From assembly GCA_012927625.1 (NCBI GenBank), contig JABBOV010000016.1:1-56889 (forward strand): a stretch of 56,889 nucleotides of DNA, given 5' to 3'. Below are positions 25,830-34,992 of this stretch, in pieces. Made by a program: the position numbers and the translations under genes. Every line of letters starts with the position of its first letter. Position 1 is the first letter of the stretch. The notes below the pieces were generated by a model. That model was given only the letters and a program-made list of their open reading frames with translations, did no database searches and had not been told where the DNA came from. This DNA is from Glaciimonas sp. GTDB lineage: Bacteria > Pseudomonadota > Gammaproteobacteria > Burkholderiales > Burkholderiaceae_D.

Positions 25830-26546
25830 ATGATTGAGTCCCGACGCAATTTCTTGCGCGCCTTGCCGGCCATCACGGTCGGCGCGGTGCTGGCCCCGTC
25901 TCCGGCAATCGCTTCGGCGGCAGGCGCAGCGGATGGCAAGCAACGCTGGGCGATGGTGGTGGACGTGCGAAAGTGCATCGGCTGCCAAGCCTGTACTGTG
26001 TCCTGCATCATGGAAAACGCCGTGCCGGAGAATAGTTTTCGCACCGTGACCTCCACTTACGAGGTGCATGAAGGCCAACACACCGGCACCTACATGCTGC
26101 CGCGCCTGTGCAACCATTGCGACAATCCGCCCTGCATTCCGGTGTGCCCGGTGGGCGCAACCTTTCAGCGTAAGGACGGCATCGTGGTGGTGGATGGCGA
26201 CCGTTGCGTCGGTTGCGGCTACTGCGTGCAGGCTTGCCCTTACGACGCGCGCTTCATCAATCACGACACCGGCAAAGCGGATAAATGCACATTTTGCGCG
26301 CATCGGGTAGATGCCGGATTATTGCCGGCCTGCGTCGAAACCTGCGTCGGCGGCGCGCGCATCTTCGGCGACCTCAATGATCCGAACAGCACCGTGCGCC
26401 AGTTGGTCGATCAAAACAAGATCAAGGTTTTGAAGCCGGAAATGGGCACACAACCGCATGTGTTTTATCTTGGTCTGGACCAGCGCTTTCAGGGCCAGGT
26501 CGAGGGTGAAGGCACATTATGGCAACCGAGTGGACACGGGGCTTAA
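25830..26546 (+). CDS. ttrB: Tetrathionate reductase iron-sulfur subunit B
   Basis: TtrB relays electrons from the quinol-oxidising membrane subunit TtrC to the molybdenum subunit TtrA. The 238-residue protein starts with a Tat-type leader (SRRNFLRALPA). Cysteine groups for four [4Fe-4S] clusters follow: CIGCQACTVSC, CNHCDNPPCIPVCP, CVGCGYCVQACP and CTFCAHRVDAGLLPACVETC. AAAGGAGGGG precedes the ATG, the strongest ribosome binding site in the window. It is the first gene of ttrBCA, the same order as in Salmonella. PsrB-type paralogues look alike, so the name depends on TtrA and the neighbouring TtrSR. Confidence 0.9.
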   Translation: MIESRRNFLRALPAITVGAVLAPSPAIASAAGAADGKQRWAMVVDVRKCIGCQACTVSCIMENAVPENSFRTVTSTYEVHEGQHTGTYMLPRLCNHCDNPPCIPVCPVGATFQRKDGIVVVDGDRCVGCGYCVQACPYDARFINHDTGKADKCTFCAHRVDAGLLPACVETCVGGARIFGDLNDPNSTVRQLVDQNKIKVLKPEMGTQPHVFYLGLDQRFQGQVEGEGTLWQPSGHGA

Positions 26547-26549
26547 ATC

Positions 26550-27689
26550 ATGAATAGCCAAATCATCGAAGTACTCAACGTTACGCGTGAAACTGCCTGG
26601 CTACCGTGGGCAGTATCCTATTTTTTCCTGATCGGACTTAGTTACGGCAGTTTCATGCTGACACTGCCGTATTTTGTCTTCGGTCGTGCGCAACACGAAA
26701 GGCTGGCCCGCCTGGCGCTGCTCGGTGCGCTGGTTTGCGGCCTGACGGCGCCAGTCGCCCTGCTGGCCGACTTGCACGGCCCCGGGCGTTTTCTGAATTT
26801 TTACCTGCATTTCCAGCCGCAATCCTGGATGTCGTGGGGCGCGTTCTTTATTCCGGCTTATCTGGGCGGCTTGCTGCTGTATGCGTGGCTGGCACTGCGT
26901 GGAGATTTTGCCGTGCGAGGCCAGGACGGCCGCACTTTTCTGACCCGCCTGTATCGCTTGGCCGGACGTGGCGGCGCCGCGCCGCAAATGGCAATTTCCG
27001 CTGCAGCGGTGCTAGCCCTGATCGGCGCTGTGCTGGTGGCGCTGTACACCGGCATGGAAGTGATGGTAATTCAAGCGCGCCCACTCTGGAACACGCCTTT
27101 CCTGCCACTGCAATTCGTTTCCACCGCCTTCGTCGGCGCAATCGGTTTATGCCTGCTGCTGAACCGCTTTATCGGCGGTCGCGACATCCCGTTGGAAATT
27201 GGCCTCAACCGCCTGCTGGTGCTGGCACTGGCGGTGGTGCTGACGCTAGGTGGAGGATGGCTGTTTGTCAGCATGTCCGGCATCAGCGTTTCGCATAGCG
27301 CCGCTTTCAGCCAGGTAGCAGGCATGCCGCAATGGCAACTGAGCGCAGTGTGGGCAGTGCTGGCGACGATTCTGCCGATGGCGCTGGCGCTTTGGCGTCC
27401 GGCTTCCAGTGGCCTGATTACCGGCTTGGTTGCGGTACACAGTGCGTGGATGATGCGCTGGACCATCTTTATCGGCGGCCAGTCCATCCCCAAAACCGGT
27501 GCCGGTTTGTACGACTACCATCTGCCGCTCGGCAGTGACGGCTTGCTCGGAATTGGCGGCACGTTGGGTTTGTGGATCGCGCTGCTGCTATTGATGGTGG
27601 CGTATTTACCATGGGCCGGTCAGGCATTCGCCAGTCGCGCCGACAAACAAACCAACGCAATCGCCGCTAGCGCGATTGCCCAGCATTAA
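26550..27689 (+). CDS. ttrC: Tetrathionate reductase membrane subunit C (NrfD/PsrC family)
   Basis: This is an integral membrane protein of 379 residues with about nine hydrophobic segments, of the NrfD/PsrC superfamily. It would oxidise menaquinol or ubiquinol and pass electrons to TtrB. Family landmarks include PWAVSYFFLIGLSYGSFML at the start and LADLHGPGRFLNFYLHFQPQSWMSWG, containing residues of the quinol site region. It starts 3 bp after ttrB and ends 24 bp before ttrA. Confidence 0.88.
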   Translation: MNSQIIEVLNVTRETAWLPWAVSYFFLIGLSYGSFMLTLPYFVFGRAQHERLARLALLGALVCGLTAPVALLADLHGPGRFLNFYLHFQPQSWMSWGAFFIPAYLGGLLLYAWLALRGDFAVRGQDGRTFLTRLYRLAGRGGAAPQMAISAAAVLALIGAVLVALYTGMEVMVIQARPLWNTPFLPLQFVSTAFVGAIGLCLLLNRFIGGRDIPLEIGLNRLLVLALAVVLTLGGGWLFVSMSGISVSHSAAFSQVAGMPQWQLSAVWAVLATILPMALALWRPASSGLITGLVAVHSAWMMRWTIFIGGQSIPKTGAGLYDYHLPLGSDGLLGIGGTLGLWIALLLLMVAYLPWAGQAFASRADKQTNAIAASAIAQH

Positions 27690-27713
27690 GTCACCGTACA
27701 CAAGGGGATTAGC

Positions 27714-30700
27714 ATGGAAGACAAACGTCGCTCATTTTTACGCAAGGCCGCAATCGGCGGTGGCCTCACCGCTTTTGCCGCCGGCTCATCGACCACCGCA
27801 GCGCGCATGCTCGATCACGTGCTGGGCAAGGACAAGCCGCAGCAACGCCTCAATGGCAGTTCGCTGGCACCCGAGTTCAGCGTCAACCCCGCCACCGGCG
27901 CACTCAACATCAACCCGGAACAGCAAGTGAGCTACACCATGTGCATGGGTTGCACTACTTTGTGCGGTGTACGGGTACGCATCGACAAAAAATCCGGCAA
28001 GGTTTTACGCGTGGCCGGCAATCCTTACAGCCCGTTATCGGCCGAGGTGCCGCTACCGTTTAAAACCTCGATTCGAGACAGCTTCGTATCGCTCACGCGC
28101 TACCAGGAAAAAGGCTTGACAGGCCGCTCAACCGCTTGCGGGCGCGGCAACGGCGTACTTGAGCAAATCGATTCGCCATTCCGCGTGCTGGCACCGATGA
28201 AGCGCGTTGGCCCGCGCGGCAGCGGCAAGTGGCAGCCGATCGCATTCGATCAGTTGATCAAGGAAATTACCGAGGGCGGCAATCTGTTCGGCGAGGGCAA
28301 CGTGCAAGGCTTGCGCGATTTGCGCGACCTGCATACGCCAATCGATCCCCAACAGCCGGAATTCGGCCCCAAGGTGAATCAGGTCGGTTTGATGGCCAGC
28401 GTCCCCGATGGCCGCCTGGCTCTGGTTGAACGCTTCATCAAGCAATCCTATGGCAGCATCAATATGGTCGGGCACGGCTCCTACTGTGGCAGTGGATACC
28501 GCGCCGGATCGGGGGCGATGTTCGGCGACATGAAGAAAATGCCGCACGCCAAACCGGACTTTGACAATGTCGAATTCTGTCTGTTCGTCGGCACTGCGCC
28601 CGGCAATGCCGGCAATCCATTCAAACGACAAGGGACGCTGATCGCCAAGGCGCGGTCCGGAAATCGAAAATTCAGTTACGTGGTGATTGATCCTGTACTC
28701 ACCAATGCCGACAGTCTGGCCTCCGGCGACCGCAGCCGCTGGGTGCCGATCAAACCCGGCACCGACAGCGCACTGGCGATGGCGATGATTCGCTGGATTA
28801 TCGAGCAAGAGCGCTATGACCGGCACTATCTGGTTCAGCCCAACCTGAAGTTGGCCGAGGCAGCCGGCGAAGCAAGCTGGAGCAACGCCACGCACCTGGT
28901 AATCGTGCAGCCCGGCCATGCGCGCGACGGCCGTTATTTGCGCGGTTCCGATTTAGGCATGGACTTCACCGAAGAAGAACGCTACAAGGAAAAAGATCCC
29001 TTTGTCGTGTTCGATCCCGCAACGCAAAAGCCGATGGCACATACCGAAGCCAAGGCGGAACCCGAGCTGTTTTTTGACGGCGCGCTGCAGATTGGCACCG
29101 AAACACTGCATCTGCAAAGTGCGATGAGCATGTTGCGCGCCGAAGCGTTGAAGCACAGCGTGGACGATTATTCCGCTGCCTGCGGAATACCGGTAGATAT
29201 CATCGAAGGGCTGGCACGCGAATTCACCAGCCACGGCAAACGCGCTGCCGTCAATGCCCACGGCGGCATGATGGCCGGCAGCGGGTTTTATAACGCCTAC
29301 GCGCTGATGATGTTGAACACCCTGATAGGCAACCTGAATCGTCAAGGCGGCACTCTCATCAACGGCGGTGGCTTCAAGGACGACGGCGAAGGCCCCCGCT
29401 ACAACCTGGATAGCTTTGCCGGTGCGATCAAACCAAGCGGTATGCCGCTCGGACGCAACGTAGCTTATGAAAAAACTTCCGAGTTCAAGCGTAAAAAAGC
29501 CAGCGGCAAGGCTTATCCGGCACAAGCGCCGTGGTACCCAAACGCTGCAGGTCTGGCCACTGAATGGCTGACCAGCGCACTCAATGGCTATCCGTATTCG
29601 CTTAAGGCGCTTATTTTGTGGAGTTGTAATCCGCTGTATGGCGTGCCAGGGCTGCGGGCCCAAATTGAAAAGGATCTGGCCGACCCGAAAAAAATGCCGC
29701 TGATCGTGGCGATAGACCCATTTATTAACGAAACTTCTTCCTTTGCCGACTATATCGTGCCGGATTCGATGCTGTATGAAAGCTGGGGCTGGGCTAATGC
29801 ATGGGGCTCGGTACCGGTCAAGATGAGCACAGCGCGTTGGCCAGTAATCGAGCCCAAGGCGCAAAAATTGCCTGATGGACAGGCAATCGGCATGGAGACT
29901 TTTTTTATCGCACTGGCTAAAACCATGAATTTGCCCGGCTTCGGCCCGGCCGGTCTCACCGACAGCGAAGGCATGCCATTTCCACTGGAACGCCCGGAGG
30001 ACTGGTATCTGCGCGGCGGTGCAAATATTGCATGGGCGGGCAAGGCACCAGTACCTGAAGCGAGCGACGACGATCTCGCGCTATCCGGCGTGTCGCGTAT
30101 CCGTCCCCAGCTGGAAAAAACCCTCAAGCCAGAAGAATGGCGCAGAGTGGCTTTCATGCTGGCGCGAGGCGGGCGCTACCAGAATTACCAGGAAGCTTTT
30201 GGCCTGAGGCTGCCAGCGAAGGGTGGGGCTGGGCAAGCGGTGCAAGAAGTAGAAAAAGAAGAAGTACCTTATCCATCAGACTGGGCCACGCATCGCTTCA
30301 CCAAACCCATGATGCTGTACAACGAAAACGTCGGCACCACTAAAAATAGCCTGACCGGCAAGCGTTTTTCGGGCTCGCCATCGTGGCACGAACCTGCTTT
30401 CGCCGATGGCACACCGGTACGCACGAAATACCCAGAGTCGGAATGGCCGCTGCAATTGATCAGCTCGAAATCCCCACTGCAAAACTCGTACAGTATCGGT
30501 GCCCGGCGCTTGCGCGGCATCCATCCCGACAATCCGGTGACGCTGCATCCGGACGATGCCGCGCACTTGGGGTTGCACAGCGGCGACAAGGTCTATCTGG
30601 AAACTCCGGGAGGACGCATTAAGGCGACCGTGCTATTACGCCACGGCGTACAGCGCGGCGTAGTAGCGGTTGAACACGGCTTCGGCCATCGCGAACTCGG

Positions 30701-30881
30701 CGCGCGGGCGCATCGCATCGGGGACAAAACGCAGCCGCACGAACCGGCGATTGCTGCCGGCGTCAATCTTAATGATGTGGGATTGAGCGACCCTAGCCGC
30801 ACTGGACGCAATGTGTTTGTCGATCCAGTGGCAGGAACTGCTGTGCGGCAGGGTTTGCCGGCGCGCCTGATGCGAGCTTAA
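27714..30881 (+). CDS. ttrA: Tetrathionate reductase molybdopterin subunit A
   Basis: TtrA is the periplasmic catalytic subunit that reduces tetrathionate to two thiosulfate. The 1055-residue protein has a twin-arginine signal (RRSFLRKAAIGGG, residues 5-17) and the [4Fe-4S] cysteines C77, C80, C84 (CMGCTTLC) and C142 (ACGRG). The probable Mo ligand is Cys258 in GHGSYCGSG. Length, the CMGCTTLCGVRVRID signature and the B-C-A gene order fit TtrA better than SoeA, PsrA or PhsA, which are shorter or differently arranged. An intrinsic terminator follows. Confidence 0.9.
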   Translation: MEDKRRSFLRKAAIGGGLTAFAAGSSTTAARMLDHVLGKDKPQQRLNGSSLAPEFSVNPATGALNINPEQQVSYTMCMGCTTLCGVRVRIDKKSGKVLRVAGNPYSPLSAEVPLPFKTSIRDSFVSLTRYQEKGLTGRSTACGRGNGVLEQIDSPFRVLAPMKRVGPRGSGKWQPIAFDQLIKEITEGGNLFGEGNVQGLRDLRDLHTPIDPQQPEFGPKVNQVGLMASVPDGRLALVERFIKQSYGSINMVGHGSYCGSGYRAGSGAMFGDMKKMPHAKPDFDNVEFCLFVGTAPGNAGNPFKRQGTLIAKARSGNRKFSYVVIDPVLTNADSLASGDRSRWVPIKPGTDSALAMAMIRWIIEQERYDRHYLVQPNLKLAEAAGEASWSNATHLVIVQPGHARDGRYLRGSDLGMDFTEEERYKEKDPFVVFDPATQKPMAHTEAKAEPELFFDGALQIGTETLHLQSAMSMLRAEALKHSVDDYSAACGIPVDIIEGLAREFTSHGKRAAVNAHGGMMAGSGFYNAYALMMLNTLIGNLNRQGGTLINGGGFKDDGEGPRYNLDSFAGAIKPSGMPLGRNVAYEKTSEFKRKKASGKAYPAQAPWYPNAAGLATEWLTSALNGYPYSLKALILWSCNPLYGVPGLRAQIEKDLADPKKMPLIVAIDPFINETSSFADYIVPDSMLYESWGWANAWGSVPVKMSTARWPVIEPKAQKLPDGQAIGMETFFIALAKTMNLPGFGPAGLTDSEGMPFPLERPEDWYLRGGANIAWAGKAPVPEASDDDLALSGVSRIRPQLEKTLKPEEWRRVAFMLARGGRYQNYQEAFGLRLPAKGGAGQAVQEVEKEEVPYPSDWATHRFTKPMMLYNENVGTTKNSLTGKRFSGSPSWHEPAFADGTPVRTKYPESEWPLQLISSKSPLQNSYSIGARRLRGIHPDNPVTLHPDDAAHLGLHSGDKVYLETPGGRIKATVLLRHGVQRGVVAVEHGFGHRELGARAHRIGDKTQPHEPAIAAGVNLNDVGLSDPSRTGRNVFVDPVAGTAVRQGLPARLMRA

Positions 30882-30904
30882 ACCGGCATTTAGCCTTGGA
30901 CAAT

Positions 30905-30939
30905 GCCTCTCTCAGAACAAAGTGAGGGAGGCGTTTTTT
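30905..30939 (+). terminator. Rho-independent terminator of ttrBCA
   Basis: The arms GCCTCTCTCA and TGAGGGAGGC (one T-G pair) with an 8-nt loop are followed by GTTTTTT, 24 bp after the ttrA stop codon. Confidence 0.88.
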
Positions 30940-31001
30940 CCTAATGGCAAGGCTGCCCGCGCATCAACCTTGCTTCAGCTTATCCGGGTCTAGTTGGTTC
31001 A

Positions 31002-32120
31002 CTAATGCGCGGTTGCAGGGGAATAGCCTTCCAACGATCCGGGTACCGGCTTGGTTGACCCGCCAGAAGCTTGCCCTCCGGTTTGTTTCACCTTCTTTTC
31101 AGATTCGGCTTTTGCTTTCTTCTCAAGCAAAGTCACCAACTGCTTGGGCGTGCGCCCGTACAAACAGTTTTCATCGTGATCTTTGTCACGCGTCTGCGCA
31201 ATGCTGTCCTTAAACCGCGGATCCTTCGGGCGCTCATGGCTGTTCATGAATAAAGCCACATCCCAGGCTTCCTGATCGCTGAGTGTGCCGCCGCGTCCGT
31301 AAGGCATGTTAGCTTTGATAAAGCCAGCGGCGGTATCAATGCGATGCATCCCGGCACCCCAATTGAATGAATCTTTACCCCATAGAGGTGGAAATGCGTA
31401 CTTACCGTTCGCTTTTGTACCTTCGCCGTTAGCGCCGTGACATAGCGCGCAATTATTCTTATAAACCTCTCCTCCTCGCGCCAGGTCGGGTGTTTGTGCC
31501 GGCGTCGGTACTTTGACAAAACCTTGACCAGGCAATTTGACGCCGGTCGGTGCGCCACTCGCAAGCCAGTAATGATAGGTCACTAAAGCGGTCATTTCCT
31601 TGCTATCCAAGGCTGGCGGCTTGCCGTTCATGCTGTATGTGAAACAACCTTGGATCCGGCTTTGAATAGTATCGACCTGGCCGGTTTTTTTGCGATAGGC
31701 AGGATAGAGCACATACGCTGCCCATAACGGAGCAGAGTCGGCTTTACGCCCATTATCCAAGTGGCAATTAGCGCAATTCAATCCATTGCCGACAAAGCTC
31801 TGAGCATATTGCTGCGTATTAACGAAAATATTTTTCCCCATTAATACCGTTGCCCCAAACTCGTTTTTTGGGATCGCGCTTTCTGGAGGAGGTATAAATT
31901 TGGTCGGCACAGGCTGTTTTGAATCGCCCACACTTTTAACCGGCACTTTGTTACTGACAATGCTGCCCGAGGCCTTATCTACGCTTTTTGTTGGGGCGAC
32001 AGAAGCAGTGGCCGCAGCAGGCGCTTGTTTTGCGGCTTGTTGTGACGGTTGCTTCTCGCCGCCGCCGATTATGCCGCCTATAGCAAGCGCAGAGAAAAAA
32101 TAGTGCATGGACGTATTCAT
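31002..32120 (-). CDS. tsdA: Thiosulfate dehydrogenase, di-heme cytochrome c TsdA
   Basis: TsdA joins two thiosulfates to tetrathionate at a cysteine-ligated heme in the periplasm; some homologues work in reverse. The 372-residue protein has heme motifs CANCH (116-120) and CALCH (224-228). It also has the diagnostic RIQGCFTYSMNG with Cys159, matching the axial Cys and substrate-binding Arg/Ser region of TsdA. The N terminus has a hydrophobic leader followed by a ~70-residue Ala/Pro/Lys/Ser-rich linker. The ATG overlaps the tsdB stop (ATGA). It is convergent with ttrBCA, whose product catalyses the opposite reaction. Confidence 0.88.
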   Translation of the reverse strand: MNTSMHYFFSALAIGGIIGGGEKQPSQQAAKQAPAAATASVAPTKSVDKASGSIVSNKVPVKSVGDSKQPVPTKFIPPPESAIPKNEFGATVLMGKNIFVNTQQYAQSFVGNGLNCANCHLDNGRKADSAPLWAAYVLYPAYRKKTGQVDTIQSRIQGCFTYSMNGKPPALDSKEMTALVTYHYWLASGAPTGVKLPGQGFVKVPTPAQTPDLARGGEVYKNNCALCHGANGEGTKANGKYAFPPLWGKDSFNWGAGMHRIDTAAGFIKANMPYGRGGTLSDQEAWDVALFMNSHERPKDPRFKDSIAQTRDKDHDENCLYGRTPKQLVTLLEKKAKAESEKKVKQTGGQASGGSTKPVPGSLEGYSPATAH

Positions 32121-32758
32121 TTTTTGTTCCCCTGAATTCCGAGCGTGGCCAGATATTCAGCGACCGAATGTATATCGTCGTCCGTGAGATTTTTCGCCAC
32201 CGTCGTCATCAATTTTTGCGGGTCATTGGTTCGGGCACCGCTTTTCCAGGCCTGCAATTGGCTCACCGTATAAGAGGCATGTTGTCCAGCTATGGGTGGA
32301 AATACCGGCGGCACGCCAAGGCCGCCTGCTGCATGGCATTTGAAACAAGGCGGCACTTGTCGGTCCCAGGCGCCATTCACAGCCAGATTTTCACCGCGCG
32401 CAACGACAATGGGGTCGCCGCTAGTCGGTTGAGTTTGTGGGCGCGCCAAACTCGCATAATAGCGTGCAGCGGCTTTGGCATCTTCGGTACTAATCGCCTT
32501 TGCGATGGGTGTCATAAGCGGATTGGAGCGGGTGCCGGATTTAAAATCGGCAATCTGCTTGGTGATGTACGTTTGCGGTAGCTGCGCTAGCGCCGGAAAC
32601 CTGGTTTGGGCGTTGCCGGCCCCATCCACGCCGTGGCAGCTCGCACACGCAGCCGCCGTCCCGCTGCCTTTGGTGACGATGGAAGGAGGCGCTGCTGCTG
32701 CCGTCGCGGCTGTCATCGCCATAATAATTACTGAAGTACAATTTTTGATCACTCGCAT
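32117..32758 (-). CDS. tsdB: Di-heme cytochrome c4-like partner TsdB
   Basis: This is a periplasmic c4-type di-heme cytochrome of 213 residues, the usual electron acceptor of TsdA. Heme motifs are CASCH near the N terminus and CFKCH in the second half, each with later methionines suited as ligands. The ATG at 32756-32758 begins a signal peptide (MRVIKNCTSVIIMAMTAATA) and has GGAGC upstream; the frame is open 90 bases further but without a signal. It overlaps tsdA by four bases. A c4 cytochrome feeding an oxidase in general is the alternative reading. Confidence 0.82.
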   Translation of the reverse strand: MRVIKNCTSVIIMAMTAATAAAAPPSIVTKGSGTAAACASCHGVDGAGNAQTRFPALAQLPQTYITKQIADFKSGTRSNPLMTPIAKAISTEDAKAAARYYASLARPQTQPTSGDPIVVARGENLAVNGAWDRQVPPCFKCHAAGGLGVPPVFPPIAGQHASYTVSQLQAWKSGARTNDPQKLMTTVAKNLTDDDIHSVAEYLATLGIQGNKK

Positions 32759-32885
32759 ACTGTGCTCCAAAAAAAACTTTGATGGGTCAAGGTTGTAATC
32801 GTGTCGAGTAATGTTTTTCCTTAAGCAAATATAGCCTTTTAGCACCATTGCAACTTAACATCAAATTTGCAGAAAGCCATACATT

Positions 32886-34223
32886 TCAGTGTAAGTAATC
32901 ATGCGGCGCTCTAGGCAGCGTCAATTCTGCCTCCAAGCCACCCGCAGGACGCGGCACTAGTTCCAGCGCGCCCCCGAATCGTTCCGCAATGGCGGCAACG
33001 ATGGAGAGCCCCAGTCCGCTGCCCCGGCCCGAGCCGCGGCGCCAGAAGCGTTGCGTTACCAGTGTCAGTTCCTCGGCGCTAAGTCCCGGCCCGCAGTCGC
33101 ACACTCGGAAACAAACGCTGTCTTGCGCAGACTGAATTTCCAACTTGACGCCACGCTCTGCCGGAGAGTAACGCAACGCGTTATCGAGCAGGTTGCGTAA
33201 TGCGGTGACGGCCAGGGCCTGGGGCAACGCCAGCTCGGCTGACTTGCCGTCGCTGTCCAGTACGATCCGCTCGGGCGTATCGGGGGCCGCATCGCGCATC
33301 GCCAAACGTGCCACTGCATCGGCATGCGTGGTATGCCCATCGTCCCAGGAAAAAGGCCCTTCCACTTGCGCTAGTGTCAGCAGTTGCAACAATGTGTGCT
33401 GGAGCCGGGCCGCGCCTTCTTCCGCGTAATCCAGTGCTATCTCGGCCTCCTTGCCGCGGGTGATGCGAGCGACTTGCAGGTGCGTCTTGAGCGCAGTCAG
33501 CGGCGTGCGTAATTCATGCGCCGCATCGCTGGTAAACCGACGCTCGCGGCTGATGGTCACGCGCATTCGCTGCAGCAACTGGTTCAAGGTATTGACCAGC
33601 GGCAGCAACTCGCGCGGCACAGGGATGTCGGAAATCGGCGTCAGCGCATCTGGCGCCCGGCTGGCCAACGCCTGACGCAAACGTTCCAGCGGAACCAGAC
33701 CGCTTTTTACCCCAATCCACAGCATCATCAGGCTACCGATCAAGGCGACCACAAACGGCACGATCGCGGCCGCCATCACATCGCGCAGCAAGCTGTTGCG
33801 CTCGGCCATGCGATCCGCCGTAGTGATGCGCAAACCGTGCGCTTCAAAGGTATAGCTGCGCCAACGCTCGCCCTCGATTTCGCGCTCGGCAAAACCGGGA
33901 GCTGTCGTGGCAATGGCTGCCGAAGTTGCGCCTGGGGTGCGCGCGAACACCTCGCCACGCAGCGAGCTGACCTGGCAGGCCAATCCTTTTGCCGCCGCTG
34001 GCATACTCAATGTGGATACGCTGTTTGTTCCTGTGCGCTGATCCCACACGGCGGGATTCTGGGATATCAGCCCGGCCACCATGCGCGCCGACATCGCAAG
34101 ACGTTGATCCAGGGTAACGCGCATCTCGTTGCCCAAATCGCGCAGCATCCAGACTGCCACCCCGCCCCATAACAGGCCCAGCGATATGCCTATCATCAGC
34201 AACAAGCGTAATCGCAGGCTCAT
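32886..34223 (-). CDS. Sensor histidine kinase, DsbS/QseC-like
   Basis: This is an inner-membrane sensor kinase of 445 residues. TM1 is residues ~7-27 and TM2 ~152-172, enclosing a periplasmic domain of ~125 residues with a single cysteine (Cys83). HAMP, H-box (SDAAHELRTPL, His236), N-box (LRNLLDNALRYS) and G motifs follow. By similarity it would be called QseC. However, it is divergent from dsbD-dsbE-dsbG as in the Pseudomonas aeruginosa DsbRS locus, which, as I recall, senses copper through a periplasmic cysteine. Its start overlaps the response regulator stop (ATGA). Confidence 0.82.
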   Translation of the reverse strand: MSLRLRLLLMIGISLGLLWGGVAVWMLRDLGNEMRVTLDQRLAMSARMVAGLISQNPAVWDQRTGTNSVSTLSMPAAAKGLACQVSSLRGEVFARTPGATSAAIATTAPGFAEREIEGERWRSYTFEAHGLRITTADRMAERNSLLRDVMAAAIVPFVVALIGSLMMLWIGVKSGLVPLERLRQALASRAPDALTPISDIPVPRELLPLVNTLNQLLQRMRVTISRERRFTSDAAHELRTPLTALKTHLQVARITRGKEAEIALDYAEEGAARLQHTLLQLLTLAQVEGPFSWDDGHTTHADAVARLAMRDAAPDTPERIVLDSDGKSAELALPQALAVTALRNLLDNALRYSPAERGVKLEIQSAQDSVCFRVCDCGPGLSAEELTLVTQRFWRRGSGRGSGLGLSIVAAIAERFGGALELVPRPAGGLEAELTLPRAPHDYLH

Positions 34224-34885
34224 GCGATCACCATGCCGCAGCGGTAGCCGACCCCGCGTACCGTCTCGATAATATCGGTACCCAGCTTGCGCCGCAGATG
34301 GTGGATGTGCACATTGAGCGCATTGCTCTCGATCTCCTCACTGAAACCATACAAACTGTCCTTGAGCTGATCGACGCTGAGGATGCGCCCGCGTGCATGC
34401 AGCAGCGCGGCCAGCAGCGCCAGCTCACGCCGGGACAAAATCACCGCGCGACCATGCAAAAAGGCTTCCCCGCGCTCCGAATCCAGACGCAACGGGCCAT
34501 GCTCAATAATGTCCATGCTGCGCCCGGCGGCGCGGCGCAGAAGCGCGTGCAGACGCGCGACCAGTTCGCTGAGGTCGAAAGGCTTGAGTAGATAGTCGTC
34601 TGCACCGGCACGTAGCCCGGCCACCCGGTCTTCTACGGCGTCGCGCGCGGTCAGCACCAGCACCGGCAGCGCCATGCCGCTTGCGCGCAGACGTTGCAGC
34701 AGGCTCATGCCATCCTCGTCGGGCAACCCGAGATCCAGTATTACCACGTCACAATGCGCGGCCGACAACATTGTCTCGGCCCGCGCGGCAGTAGTCGCGC
34801 AATCCACCGTCAGGCCGAGCGCTCGCAGGCCAGTCTGGATGCCGTGGGCAATCAAGTCATCATCTTCCACCAGCAGTACCCGCAT
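34220..34885 (-). CDS. OmpR-family response regulator, DsbR/QseB-like
   Basis: This is a two-domain response regulator of 221 residues: a receiver with acidic pocket EDDD, phospho-acceptor Asp51 (VVILDLGLP) and conserved Lys, then an OmpR-type winged helix ending RRKLGTDIIETVRGVGYRCG. The ATG at 34883-34885 follows GGGAGG; the open frame extends 75 bases further without family similarity. It is coupled to the kinase by ATGA and is divergent from dsbD. A direct repeat at 34933-34948 is its candidate binding site. Confidence 0.88.
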   Translation of the reverse strand: MRVLLVEDDDLIAHGIQTGLRALGLTVDCATTAARAETMLSAAHCDVVILDLGLPDEDGMSLLQRLRASGMALPVLVLTARDAVEDRVAGLRAGADDYLLKPFDLSELVARLHALLRRAAGRSMDIIEHGPLRLDSERGEAFLHGRAVILSRRELALLAALLHARGRILSVDQLKDSLYGFSEEIESNALNVHIHHLRRKLGTDIIETVRGVGYRCGMVIA

Positions 34886-34920
34886 ACACCTCCCTTCGCC
34901 CTCAGTAAAATATATTTCCG

Positions 34921-34949
34921 AGGATAGCATTGTTAATACAGCCTTAATC
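34921..34949 (-). promoter_or_regulatory. Candidate PmrA/QseB-type box and extended -10 promoter of the two-component genes
   Basis: On the minus strand ATTAA occurs twice with an 11-bp period (34944-34948 and 34933-34937). It is followed after 6 bp by an extended -10, TGCTATCCT (-10 at 34921-34926). The distal half-site lies where a -35 would be, and no canonical -35 exists. This is the architecture of PmrA/QseB-class promoters (CTTAAT half-sites one helical turn apart). It suggests autoregulation and possibly control of the divergent dsbD. Confidence 0.5.
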
Positions 34950-34992
34950 AAGCCCTGCAAAGATGCAGGCTTACATTAATTTGGAGTCGCTG

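Noticed and set aside
28128-29864. Long open frames on the minus strand opposite ttrA (263 and 303 codons)
   Set aside because: They mirror the codon structure of ttrA, have no motifs and no ribosome binding sites. The same holds for the frames opposite ttrS, glmU, ygiQ and dsbD.
27714-30881. SoeA, PsrA or PhsA as the identity of the molybdopterin subunit
   Set aside because: The length of 1055 residues, the CMGCTTLC cluster, the B-C-A order and the TtrSR-like regulators fit TtrA better.
32779-32790. TTGA-N4-TCAA in the tsdB leader as a possible FNR site
   Set aside because: FNR sites have TTGA-N6-TCAA; the spacing here is two bases too short and the site lies within the likely transcribed leader.
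32886-34885. Naming the two-component pair QseBC
   Set aside because: The sequences are of that broad family, but the divergent dsbD-dsbE-dsbG context fits DsbRS, and there is no sign of a quorum-sensing or motility link.
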